A stretch of DNA of 31,336 nucleotides from Deltaproteobacteria bacterium. Its GTDB lineage: Bacteria > CG2-30-53-67. The notes under the pieces are model-generated. The model ran no database searches, had not been told where the DNA came from, and saw only the letters and a program-made list of their open reading frames with translations. Shown in pieces: positions 15,783-23,843 of this stretch; positions within the stretch are counted from its first letter, which is position 1; every line of letters starts with the position of its first letter. The stretch covers positions 1-31,336 of the forward strand of contig JAADIO010000038.1 of assembly GCA_013151235.1 (NCBI GenBank), read 5' to 3'. The translations under genes and the position numbers were made by a program.

Positions 15783-17269
15783 GCCGGCACAGTTTCCTTC
15801 CCGGCCTTCAGAGGCAGCTCAAAAAAGAAGCGGCTCCCCTTCCCGATTTCGCTTTCCGCCCAGATCCTCCCGCCATGTTCCGCAATATAATATTGGCAGA
15901 TGGAAAGACCCAGTCCGGTCCCCTTCCGTTGCGGGTCATGGCCCATGATTGGATCGACCTGACGGAAACGATCAAAGATCCGGGAGAGCTCCCCGGCCTC
16001 GATCCCCGTTCCGTTGTCCTCAACACAGACACGGATCCGACCGTTCTTCCCCACCTCATTTCCGGAGACCATACCGACTTCAATCCGGATCGAGCCTCCT
16101 TCGGGGGTAAACTTTACGGCATTGCCGAGAAGGTTGTTCACGACTTCTTCCACCTTTTCATTGTCCAGCATCAACGGAGGGAGGGAGGACGGGGCTTCCA
16201 GCTCAAGGACAATCCGCTTCAGATCCGCAAGAAAGCGGATGTTCGTCATCCCCCGCTGGAGAATCGGCAGCAGGTCACATTTTTCGAAATGGTACTGCAT
16301 CATCCCGGCACGGATACGGGAAAGATCCAGCAGATTGTTGATCAGGCGTACAAGTTTCGCCGTTCCCTCCTGGATGATTCCAAGGAGCTTCTGTTGTTTT
16401 CCGTTCAGCGGACCGGCAACCCGGTCCTGGAGGAGTTGTGTCGCCTCCTTGATCGATGTCAGGGGAGTCCGGAATTCATGTGAAACATTGGAAATGATTT
16501 CCCGTTTCATCTCTTCCAACTTCCCCAATTTCCCCGTCATGGTATTGAAGGCCCGGGCCAGATCGCCCAACTCGTCCCGGGAGGTCACCTCGATCGGCCG
16601 GTTGAACTCCCCCCGGGCAATGATCCGGGTCCCCTCGGTCAACCGCCGGATGGGGACGCGGATGCTCCGGGTCAAAAGCCAGGCCGTAAGAAATCCGATA
16701 GCGACCATGGAGACAACGATTCCGATGGTGATCTTGTAGGCACGAAAACTGAAGGCCCGGGCCTGGTTCATCTTCCGTGCCATGGCGACTTCCTGCTTCC
16801 AGATCATGGTCTCGATCCGTTCCGTAAAGGTCTGGACGTCCGATTTATTCAATCCCATCCATCCGGGGAGATTCCCCCTTGCCACCTCCTCCACCGCCGT
16901 CAGAAACCCTTTCCGGTGCCTTTCGTGGAGTGCCTGAAGCGCCTCTAATTCCCGGCGACGTTCCCCCTCCGGAGACGAAGCGCGAAGTTTCAGGAGGGTC
17001 GCGTCGAACTCCCGCCCCTTGGAACGGGCCAGGTTGAGAAAGTCGGAGTCATGGACCACGAGGTATTTTTTTTCGTTGCCGACCTCGGAAAGAAAGAGGT
17101 CGATGAGCTTCTTTTCGAGATTAAGATCGACCACCTCTCCTTCGACCATGGAGCGGGAGAGAAGATTCAGACGGTTCAGCTCGAAGACGGCGTAGCCTCC
17201 CTCCAGGAGGACGAGACCGATCATCAGAAAATAGCCGAGGAAGACCTTTCGGGTCAGGGTAAGCCGCAT
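15779..17269 (-). CDS. glrK: GlrK-like sensor histidine kinase
   Basis: This 496-residue membrane kinase has one helix near the N-terminus (about 10-30), a periplasmic helical sensor domain, and a second helix at about 180-200. A HAMP domain (about 200-250) follows, then HisKA with the phospho-His H264 in SHEFRTPL, and a HATPase with the N-box around 378-388, DNGTG (418-422) and GTGLGL (450-455). The stretch after the His (IKEATQLLQDRVAGPL) matches the GlrK/QseE style (MREGTELLADQVVGPL) well. With the lipoprotein and GlrR-like gene downstream it forms a GlrK-QseG-GlrR set. In E. coli this system responds to cell envelope state. It is transcribed from a strong promoter-like site at 17306-17334. 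Confidence 0.85.
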   Translation of the reverse strand: MRLTLTRKVFLGYFLMIGLVLLEGGYAVFELNRLNLLSRSMVEGEVVDLNLEKKLIDLFLSEVGNEKKYLVVHDSDFLNLARSKGREFDATLLKLRASSPEGERRRELEALQALHERHRKGFLTAVEEVARGNLPGWMGLNKSDVQTFTERIETMIWKQEVAMARKMNQARAFSFRAYKITIGIVVSMVAIGFLTAWLLTRSIRVPIRRLTEGTRIIARGEFNRPIEVTSRDELGDLARAFNTMTGKLGKLEEMKREIISNVSHEFRTPLTSIKEATQLLQDRVAGPLNGKQQKLLGIIQEGTAKLVRLINNLLDLSRIRAGMMQYHFEKCDLLPILQRGMTNIRFLADLKRIVLELEAPSSLPPLMLDNEKVEEVVNNLLGNAVKFTPEGGSIRIEVGMVSGNEVGKNGRIRVCVEDNGTGIEAGELSRIFDRFRQVDPIMGHDPQRKGTGLGLSICQYYIAEHGGRIWAESEIGKGSRFFFELPLKAGKETVPA

Positions 17270-17305
17270 GAAAATTCCGTTTCATCCATCAACTTTCAAT
17301 ACCGT

Positions 17306-17334
17306 CTTATAGGATGTTTTGGCGGGGATGTCAA
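17306..17334 (-). promoter_or_regulatory. strong sigma70-type promoter for the glrK-like operon
   Basis: On the minus strand TTGACA (17334-17329, perfect -35) is 17 bp from TATAAG (17311-17306). It is about 37 bp upstream of the kinase ATG at 17269. It sits between the OmpA-gene terminator and the kinase gene, so the operon is transcribed on its own. Confidence 0.7.
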
Positions 17335-17373
17335 CTTTTTCAGGTAAGCATAAAAATAGATGGTCGCACAGAC

Positions 17374-17411
17374 AAAAAAAGGGCTGAGTGGGTTTATGCG
17401 CCCATCAGCCC
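17374..17411 (-). terminator. rho-independent terminator of the OmpA-family gene
   Basis: Read on the minus strand, GGGCTGA-TGGG (17411 leftwards) pairs with CCCA-C-TCAGCCC (to 17381) around a short loop. A run of seven T (17380-17374) follows directly. It lies about 20 bp after the OmpA-family stop. Confidence 0.82.
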
Positions 17412-17432
17412 CTTCTGTATGGGATATATGCC

Positions 17433-18155
17433 CTAATAGGCGGGATATCCACCCCCCCGGGGGGGATAGCCACTCGCCGGGGTCTGTTGCTGCTGCTGAT
17501 AGAGGGCCTGATTCGCCTTGATCTCAATCTCCACCCGCCGGTTGGCCTGACGGCCGGCGGCGGTGCTGTTCCCGGCGACCGGCATCGACTCCCCGTAGCC
17601 TATGGTATGGATCCGGTAAGAGCTGACCCCCCGGGACTGGAGATAATTGGCCACGGCACGGGCTCTCGCTTCGGAGAGTTTCTGATTATACTGCTCCGAC
17701 CCCGTTGAATCGGTATAGCCCGAAACGGTGATATTCGTCTGGGGATAACGGTTCATCACATTGGCCACCTTGGCCATATTCTGCATCGCCCCCGGCTTGA
17801 CCTGTGTCGAGTTTACATCAAAGAGGATGCCGCTGTCAAAGGTGAGAAAAACCTTATCCTGCTCCTGCCGCACCTGGGCATCCCGGATCGACTGTAGTTC
17901 ACGGGCCTGCTTGTCCATGTAGTTGCCTACCAGACCGCCTGTCGTGGCGCCGATGGCCGCCCCGAGCAAAGCCGCCTTGGCCCGCTGAGATGGATCATTC
18001 TGCTTGGCAAGAATTCCCGCCGCAGCGCCCGCCGCAGCACCGATGAGGCTACCCTTGGTAGTCCGTGAGGACGCCTGCCACTGGGCACAGCCGACGAGGG
18101 ATGTGCCGAAAACAATGAGCATTACCGACACGATAATTTTTTTTCGATTTTTCAT
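17433..18155 (-). CDS. OmpA-family lipoprotein with glycine-zipper domain
   Basis: This 240-residue protein has a signal peptide and lipobox LVGC (Cys23 about), so it is probably an outer membrane lipoprotein. A glycine-zipper segment (about 36-76, GSLIGAAAGAAAG and LLGAAIGATTGG) precedes a C-terminal OmpA-like peptidoglycan-binding domain (about 105-215), with SGYTDSTGS, NQKLSEARA and GYGESMPVA segments and the NRRVEIEI ending. The last ~25 residues are Gln/Pro/Gly/Tyr rich. It likely tethers the outer membrane to peptidoglycan. AGGAGGAGAGAGG precedes the ATG. It is a single gene with its own promoter (18209-18237) and terminator. Its role next to envelope-sensing GlrK is suggestive but unproven. 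Confidence 0.88.
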   Translation of the reverse strand: MKNRKKIIVSVMLIVFGTSLVGCAQWQASSRTTKGSLIGAAAGAAAGILAKQNDPSQRAKAALLGAAIGATTGGLVGNYMDKQARELQSIRDAQVRQEQDKVFLTFDSGILFDVNSTQVKPGAMQNMAKVANVMNRYPQTNITVSGYTDSTGSEQYNQKLSEARARAVANYLQSRGVSSYRIHTIGYGESMPVAGNSTAAGRQANRRVEIEIKANQALYQQQQQTPASGYPPRGGGYPAY

Positions 18156-18208
18156 GGCCTCTCTCCTCCTTATATTTCACGTCCAAAGCCGACAAGACTA
18201 ATAACCGG

Positions 18209-18237
18209 AGTGTACCCCCCGTCAAAAAGGACGTCAA
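18209..18237 (-). promoter_or_regulatory. sigma70-like promoter candidate for the OmpA-family gene
   Basis: On the minus strand TTGACG (18237-18232) and TACACT (18214-18209) are 17 bp apart, about 55 bp before the ATG at 18155. A second TTGACG occurs within the spacer. The -35 match is 5/6 and the -10 match 4/6. Confidence 0.5.
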
Positions 18238-18286
18238 GCAAGAACCTTTCCCATCGTAGGGATGGACGATCGGTCGGCCATTATAT

Positions 18287-19474
18287 TCAATCATTCGATC
18301 CTTTTACGGTCCTTTCTTCCACAGGGGGAAAGGTGAGAATCACCTCCGTTCCCTCTCCCTCCCGGCTGAGAATCTCCACGTCTCCTCCATGCTCCTTCAT
18401 CACCTGGTGACAGATCGTCAACCCCAACCCCACCCCTTCACCCGGTTCCCGCGTCGTAAAAAAGGGGTCGAAAAGTCGATCAAGGTTCTCCTCAGGAATT
18501 CCGATACCATTGTCACACACCCGCAACTGCACCCCCTGCTTGCCTTCACCGACCGCATGGGCACGGGTAGCAATCTCGATCCTTCCCCCTTCCGGTATGG
18601 ATTGGAGGGCATTGAGCAAAAGATTGAGGAGAACCTGCTTGATCTTCTGGATGTCGATTCGGACCGGGGGAAGTCCCGGATCTTCTCTGATCTTCACCGT
18701 TACTCTTCGCTTTTCCGACTCTTTCCGGGTGAGATCGATCATCGACCGGACCACTTCACCAAGAGGGGCCTCGGAGAAAACCGACATTGTGGGAGCGGCC
18801 AGGTTCACTAATTCAGAAATCAGCCTCCGGATCCGGAGGATCTCCTCCAAGCTGAGATTGCGAAAACGCTCCCAGAATTCCCGATCGACCGTCTCCGGAC
18901 CGGAGAGAGGAAGCTCACTGATTTTCTGAGGGACCATCTCTAAAAAGGTCTGAATCGAGACGAGGGGGTTCCGGATCTCATGAGCGATCCCCGCGGCCAG
19001 GGTCCCCAGGGCGGAAAGCTTGTTGGCCCGGGCCATCTTTTTCAGGGTCTCGATCTGTTCCCGGTGGAGCCGGTCCCGTTCGGAGACCAGATGAAAGTGC
19101 TCAATCCCGCGGGTCAGGACCATCTGAAGGTCCTGGATCTCCCATGGTTTCAGCAGATAGGTATAGAGTACCCCTGCATGGATCCCGTCCGCCAGAACAT
19201 CGAGATCCGAATAGGCGGTCACAAGGAGGAGGACCATCTCGGGATGACGGCTGTGGACTTCCTGAAAAAACTCCATTCCCGTCATGCCGGGCATTCTCTG
19301 GTCGGAAATGACGAGCGCAATAAACTCCTTTTCCAGCAGATCAAGACCCTCGTACCCACTTTTGGCGGTATAGATGGTAAAGTCATCCTGAAAATTGATG
19401 GCAAAGATTTCGAGGTTCTCCTCTTCGTCATCGACAAAGAGGATGGGGTATTTTTTATAATCAATCCGTTCCAA
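18287..19474 (-). CDS. receiver-histidine kinase (REC-HisKA-HATPase)
   Basis: This 395-residue cytoplasmic protein has no membrane segment. An N-terminal receiver (about 8-125) has FVDDEEEN and the phospho-Asp D58 in ISDQRMPG. A short helical linker leads to HisKA with H165 in GIAHEIRNPL, and a HATPase with DNGIGI and GEGVGLGL. Receivers fused in front of kinases usually let one kinase control another. The start is a TTG at 19474 with AAGGAGG five bases upstream; an alternative TTG at 19522 lacks such a site. The start lies 14 bp inside the stop of the upstream kinase gene, so the two are likely co-translated. It may be regulated by, or pass phosphate to, its neighbours (inference). Confidence 0.86.
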   Translation of the reverse strand: MERIDYKKYPILFVDDEEENLEIFAINFQDDFTIYTAKSGYEGLDLLEKEFIALVISDQRMPGMTGMEFFQEVHSRHPEMVLLLVTAYSDLDVLADGIHAGVLYTYLLKPWEIQDLQMVLTRGIEHFHLVSERDRLHREQIETLKKMARANKLSALGTLAAGIAHEIRNPLVSIQTFLEMVPQKISELPLSGPETVDREFWERFRNLSLEEILRIRRLISELVNLAAPTMSVFSEAPLGEVVRSMIDLTRKESEKRRVTVKIREDPGLPPVRIDIQKIKQVLLNLLLNALQSIPEGGRIEIATRAHAVGEGKQGVQLRVCDNGIGIPEENLDRLFDPFFTTREPGEGVGLGLTICHQVMKEHGGDVEILSREGEGTEVILTFPPVEERTVKGSND

Positions 19475-21725
19475 GAACTCCTCCTTCCGAAGCTCCTTCC
19501 GCTTTCGCCGGGCAACCCCCAACGGGCAGGATGACCGTCACTTCCGTTCCATTCCCGACCTCACTCGCAAGAGCAATGCGCCCGCCGTGATTCTCAACAA
19601 TTCGCCGGCAAATCCCCAGCCCCAGCCCTGTTCCCTCTCCGCTTTTTTTGGTCGTATAGAAAGGCTCAAAGACCCTCGGAAGATCCTCCGGCCGGATTCC
19701 GGCGCCGTCATCCCGAATGCAGACCGAGACGGCATCCTCCCCTTTCGGTGCTTTTTCGATGGTAATCCGGATATTGCCGGAGCCCCGGATCGCCTGAACA
19801 GCATTGTGCAGCAGATTCAGGAAGAGCTGGTTCAACTGATCCGGATGTCCCATGATCCGGTTCCGGAAACGGTTTTCCGTGCGAACAGCGATTCGTCCGG
19901 CCATCTCATGATGCAAAATGGTGAGCGCCGAACGGAGGGGAGATTCCGGCAGAATCGGCTCCAGTTCCTCCGGACGTCTGCAGGCAAACTGTTTCAGATG
20001 AGAGATCAGACGGTGGGTCCGCTGAAGACCACGGGAAATGATCTTCATGATCCGCTCCGAGTCAACAATCGCCTCGAGCAATCTCGCGGCTCTCTCTTCC
20101 TTCTCCCCGGGACTCCCCTCCGCGGAAGCACACCCCCGGGAGAGTGCGTGAATTTTACGGAGCTTCTTCTCAAGGGCGGCCGTTCCGTTATAGGCGAAAT
20201 TGACCGGGTTGTTGATCTCGTGGGCAAGGCCGGTAAAGAGAACCCCGAGGGAAGACATCTTCTCGGTATGAATTAACTGTGCCTGGGCCTCCCGGAGTTC
20301 CCGGAGGGACTCTTTGAGCTTTTGCGTCCGTTCTTCCACCTTTTTTTCCAGATCAAGATTCATCTCCTCAATCGTTGCCAGGGTCCGGGCGTTCTCAATG
20401 GCCACAGCCACGGTGTTCGCCAAACTCTCCATCAGGCTCAAATCATGTTGCGTGATCAGACTGCCCGATCGGACCTTGTCGGCAGCGATCACCCCCAAAA
20501 GCGACCCCTTGCTCACGAGAGGAGCGACAACATATTCACGGGTCCCGGTCAGCTCGGAGATCTTCCGCCCCAGATCCGAAGCCTGTTCTCCCGCCAGAAA
20601 TTCGGCGGTCACGATCGTGGCCTGCTGCCTGCGGAGGACCTCTTCCGCGAGGGATGAGTTGAAATGAACGGGAACGGAGAGATTCCGGACGGCCTCCGTC
20701 AGTGCGGCATCCCCGTAGCTCCTGCCCTTCTGCAGGAAGGCCCCTGCCGAATCGGTCAGAAAAACTACAGACCGGTCAAACCCGAGCCGTTCTACCACCA
20801 TCTTCAGGAGAATATCCAGAAGGTCCTCCATATGGAGAGTCCCTGTAACGGCCTGGCTGATTTCGTGCAGGGTGCGGACCCCGTCATTGGCCTTCTGGAG
20901 ATTCAGATACTTGGCCTCAATTACCTTGACCGACTCCTCCAGCGCCTCGGTCTGCTCTTTGTAATGGTGGAGGACTCCCCGAAAATCAAAGACACGACCG
21001 ACAAGATAGGAAGAAAAGAGAAGAAGAAACGGCCCCGGAAGACCGGGGCGGATAATGTTCATTCGGTCATTTACAAAAAGAATCCCGATGGCGGCCATCA
21101 GACCGAGGAACCCGTAAAAACGCCGGGGACGGTTCAGCCAGGAAAGTTCCACCCGGCAGGCTTCATCCCCGCGGGCCTGACAGCGGCTCTCCCTGACCTT
21201 CCCCAACGGCATGCCGAAGGCCCTGGGGATCCCGGCCAACTGCCCCATCCGGCTTTCACAGCAAACCCGATCGATCGGGTAGCCCTCCCTCATCCGGATA
21301 CGGATGGTCGCCCGGTTCTTCTGAAGCTCAAGGATCTCCCACTCCGCCCCCTTGTTGAAATGGGGAACCAGCTCAGCGACCTTCCGCAGGACCATCCGGA
21401 CATTGCCCAGGGCATAGGTAATGTAATAGAAAAACCCCCAGGACTTCTTGTCCCAGGACCGGGTTCCGGCAATATAAGGAGACCTCGGGTCCCCGGTCAC
21501 CTCGACAAGGTTCTTCAGAAGGTTACAGTAGTAAGACCACGAGACCCAGTTGTGGTGGTCCTGAAGATAATCAAGCGAGAGCCCTGTTTTGCGGATCAGT
21601 TCCTCCAGCGCCTTCCGACCGTAAACCCCATCCATGTAAACCAGGATGCTGTTCAGGGCACGGCAACTGAACTCGCTTTTGACCATGGATTCGTCGAAGC
21701 GGTATGACTCTCGGCAGGATTCCAT
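19461..21725 (-). CDS. sensor histidine kinase with V4R-like input, membrane helices and GAF domain
   Basis: This 754-residue protein is unusual in its input. Residues about 20-200 resemble the V4R/heme-NO-related fold, with a C-terminal Cys motif CQARGDEAC (C182, C190) typical of 4-vinyl-reductase-like ligand domains. Two helices (about 203-219 and 230-246) follow, then a linker, a GAF domain (about 280-448), a coiled coil (450-487), HisKA with H502 in GLAHEINNPVNF, and a HATPase with DDGAGI and GTGLGLGI. V4R-like domains bind hydrophobic ligands or metals in other families; the ligand here is not known. The ATG at 21725 has GAGGAG upstream. Its stop overlaps the next kinase gene start by 14 nt. 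No separate regulator gene is next to it. Confidence 0.8.
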   Translation of the reverse strand: MESCRESYRFDESMVKSEFSCRALNSILVYMDGVYGRKALEELIRKTGLSLDYLQDHHNWVSWSYYCNLLKNLVEVTGDPRSPYIAGTRSWDKKSWGFFYYITYALGNVRMVLRKVAELVPHFNKGAEWEILELQKNRATIRIRMREGYPIDRVCCESRMGQLAGIPRAFGMPLGKVRESRCQARGDEACRVELSWLNRPRRFYGFLGLMAAIGILFVNDRMNIIRPGLPGPFLLLFSSYLVGRVFDFRGVLHHYKEQTEALEESVKVIEAKYLNLQKANDGVRTLHEISQAVTGTLHMEDLLDILLKMVVERLGFDRSVVFLTDSAGAFLQKGRSYGDAALTEAVRNLSVPVHFNSSLAEEVLRRQQATIVTAEFLAGEQASDLGRKISELTGTREYVVAPLVSKGSLLGVIAADKVRSGSLITQHDLSLMESLANTVAVAIENARTLATIEEMNLDLEKKVEERTQKLKESLRELREAQAQLIHTEKMSSLGVLFTGLAHEINNPVNFAYNGTAALEKKLRKIHALSRGCASAEGSPGEKEERAARLLEAIVDSERIMKIISRGLQRTHRLISHLKQFACRRPEELEPILPESPLRSALTILHHEMAGRIAVRTENRFRNRIMGHPDQLNQLFLNLLHNAVQAIRGSGNIRITIEKAPKGEDAVSVCIRDDGAGIRPEDLPRVFEPFYTTKKSGEGTGLGLGICRRIVENHGGRIALASEVGNGTEVTVILPVGGCPAKAEGASEGGVLGTD

Positions 21726-21809
21726 TGCTCCTCATTCCAATGAACCTTTGCGGCAGGAAGCACCAACAATCTCATTAGTAGTTTACAGACCGCTAACTCT
21801 TCGGTGCAA

Positions 21810-21823
21810 GATTGTAAACAATC
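21810..21823. promoter_or_regulatory. 14-bp inverted repeat in the spacer between two kinase genes
   Basis: GATTGT-AA-ACAATC is a perfect inverted repeat in the 169-bp gap (21726-21894) between the hybrid kinase stop and the V4R-like kinase start. It could be an operator for a dimeric regulator. No convincing promoter or terminator was seen in this gap. Confidence 0.3.
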
Positions 21824-21894
21824 AAAGGCAGGATTACAAGCAAGATCCGAATCCCGAAGCAAAAGACAGGCAAGATCGGGTGCGAGACCCTTCC

Positions 21895-23775
21895 TCAACG
21901 CCCCAGGACACTCCGGAGGACCTCGCTCATCTCCGCCAACCGGTAGGGTTTCAGCAGAATCCCCTGAAAGCCATAGTCTTGATATTGAGACAGAATGGGA
22001 TCATCGGAATAACCGCTCGACACGATCGTCTTCACCCCCGGATCAATCCGCCGAAGACAATCCTGAGTCTCCCTGCCCCCCATTCCGCCGGGGATCGTCA
22101 GGTCCATGATCACCGCGGCAAAAGGCCGTCCCTCCTGAAGCCCCTTCCGGAAAAGAGCAACCGCCTCCCCACCGTCTTTCGCATAGACGACTTCAAACCC
22201 CATCTTCGACAGCATGTTTCCGGCGACATCCAGTACGAAGGCTTCATCATCCATCACGAGGATACGCCCCCGGCCGGTCCACTCCCGCTCCTTCCGGTCC
22301 CGGACGGTACGGGCATGTTTCGATGACGCGGGGAGGTACACTTTAAACGTCGCACCTTCTCCCTCAACGGAATCGACTGTAACACAACCGCCGTGCCGGT
22401 GAATAATTGAGTAAACGGAGGCCAGTCCGAGACCGCTCCCCTGCTCGCGGGTACTAAAATACGGATCGAAAATCCGGTGAAGATCCTTTCCGGCAATCCC
22501 AAGCCCCTCGTCCGTCACAATGATTTGTATATAACGGCCCGGCGCAAGATCTCCAGGAGCTTCCGTGACATTGGAGGCACCGACACGGATACAGCCCCCC
22601 TCCGGCATGGCCTGCACCGCATTGAGAGCCAGATTATTCATGACCTGTCCGATCTGATCCACATCAACATCGGCAAACCACAGATCCCCGGCAACGGAGA
22701 ATTCCGCCTTTACATTCGTGCCGGTCAGGGCGAATTCTACGGCGTCACGGATAACCTGTTTAAGAGAGGCCGTTCGCTTCGCCGGTTTGCTGCCGCGGGC
22801 AAAAGTCAGCAGTTGCCGGGTTAATCCCTTGGCCTGCAGGGATGCTTTCTCCGCTTTTTCCGCCCGTTCAAAAATCAACGTTCCCGGTTGGCTCTCTTTT
22901 TTGAGGATATTTATGTTTCCCAGGATCGCCGTAAGGAGGTTGTTAAAGTCATGAGCAATCCCCCCGGCCAGGACCCCCAGGGACTCCAGTTTCCCGATTC
23001 GCTGCTGCTCCTCCTCCATCCGCTTCCGTTCCGTGATATCCATGATGGTGATAAGGAGTTTGCCATCCTGCGATACCTCCGGCGGAACCGACAGGGAGAG
23101 ATAAACCTCCCGTCTTTCCCCCTGAAGGGTCTGCATAACAGCGTCCGCGGAAAAGGCCTTGCGCCCTTCGGCCAAGGCAATGAGGATCTCTTCAAAAACG
23201 GAAAATGATTCAGGCGTAAAGACCTTTTGAGGGGAACCGAGTAGCTCTGCCTTGTTCTCGGCACCGTAAAGGGCAAGGGTTGCAGGGTTGACATCAAGAA
23301 CCTTCGTCTTCTCAACCGCTTCCCGGACCCGCTCCGGATGTCCCCGGAACCAGGCACGAAAATCCGTCACCCCCTCTGCCTTCAACCGATCCAGCCCCTC
23401 CAGCACTTCATGGAAATCTTCCTCCCAAATGGAGACGGTTGCCAAATTGAAGATATTCCTGTATCTTCGCTCCGACGCTTTCAGCTTTTCCCGGGAACAC
23501 TCCATGGAGCGGAACAGAGGGCCGATGAGAGCCACACCGAATACCATACAAAGGGCACTCAACAGGGTCACCCACTCCGTTCGCAAATCCATCGGGGGCC
23601 GTCCACCGATGAGCAGGAAAAAGTAGGAAACCGTGTGACGGAGGGCCATCAGAAGAATGGCCAGGGAAATAAAGCCCCAGGACCTGCGACTCCCGGAAAC
23701 CCGGATCAACCGGAAAGCCAGAAAGGCCGCAAGATACTGGAAGGAAACCGCAAGCAGCAATACCGGATCGGTCAT
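21895..23775 (-). CDS. hybrid sensor histidine kinase (membrane-PAS-HisKA-HATPase-REC)
   Basis: This 626-residue protein has three N-terminal helices (about 6-24, 34-58 and 69-88) with almost no periplasmic part. A PAS domain (about 103-250) ends in MDITERK. HisKA has H275 in GGIAHDFNNLL, the HATPase has DEGLGI and GSGLGLA, and a C-terminal receiver (about 505-625) has the phospho-Asp D558 in MDLTIPGG. The hybrid form suggests a phosphorelay, but no Hpt domain is encoded nearby. The ATG at 23775 has AGGAGG four bases upstream; a TTG one codon earlier is unlikely. It is divergent from the ABC-F gene across about 65 bp. Confidence 0.88.
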   Translation of the reverse strand: MTDPVLLLAVSFQYLAAFLAFRLIRVSGSRRSWGFISLAILLMALRHTVSYFFLLIGGRPPMDLRTEWVTLLSALCMVFGVALIGPLFRSMECSREKLKASERRYRNIFNLATVSIWEEDFHEVLEGLDRLKAEGVTDFRAWFRGHPERVREAVEKTKVLDVNPATLALYGAENKAELLGSPQKVFTPESFSVFEEILIALAEGRKAFSADAVMQTLQGERREVYLSLSVPPEVSQDGKLLITIMDITERKRMEEEQQRIGKLESLGVLAGGIAHDFNNLLTAILGNINILKKESQPGTLIFERAEKAEKASLQAKGLTRQLLTFARGSKPAKRTASLKQVIRDAVEFALTGTNVKAEFSVAGDLWFADVDVDQIGQVMNNLALNAVQAMPEGGCIRVGASNVTEAPGDLAPGRYIQIIVTDEGLGIAGKDLHRIFDPYFSTREQGSGLGLASVYSIIHRHGGCVTVDSVEGEGATFKVYLPASSKHARTVRDRKEREWTGRGRILVMDDEAFVLDVAGNMLSKMGFEVVYAKDGGEAVALFRKGLQEGRPFAAVIMDLTIPGGMGGRETQDCLRRIDPGVKTIVSSGYSDDPILSQYQDYGFQGILLKPYRLAEMSEVLRSVLGR

Positions 23776-23843
23776 CAAACCTCCTGACAGGGGGAAATTC
23801 GGAACGGTTTCAGCTTAACATTTTTTGATGGAAATTCAAGCAG

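Noticed and set aside
13600-17400. A sigma54 (TGGCAC-N5-TTGC) promoter near the GlrR-like gene or elsewhere in the window
   Set aside because: TGGCAC occurrences seen by eye were not followed by a TTGC at the right spacing.
20664-21707. A 347-codon open frame on the plus strand
   Set aside because: It is antisense to the V4R-like kinase gene and shows no domain or good ribosome binding site.
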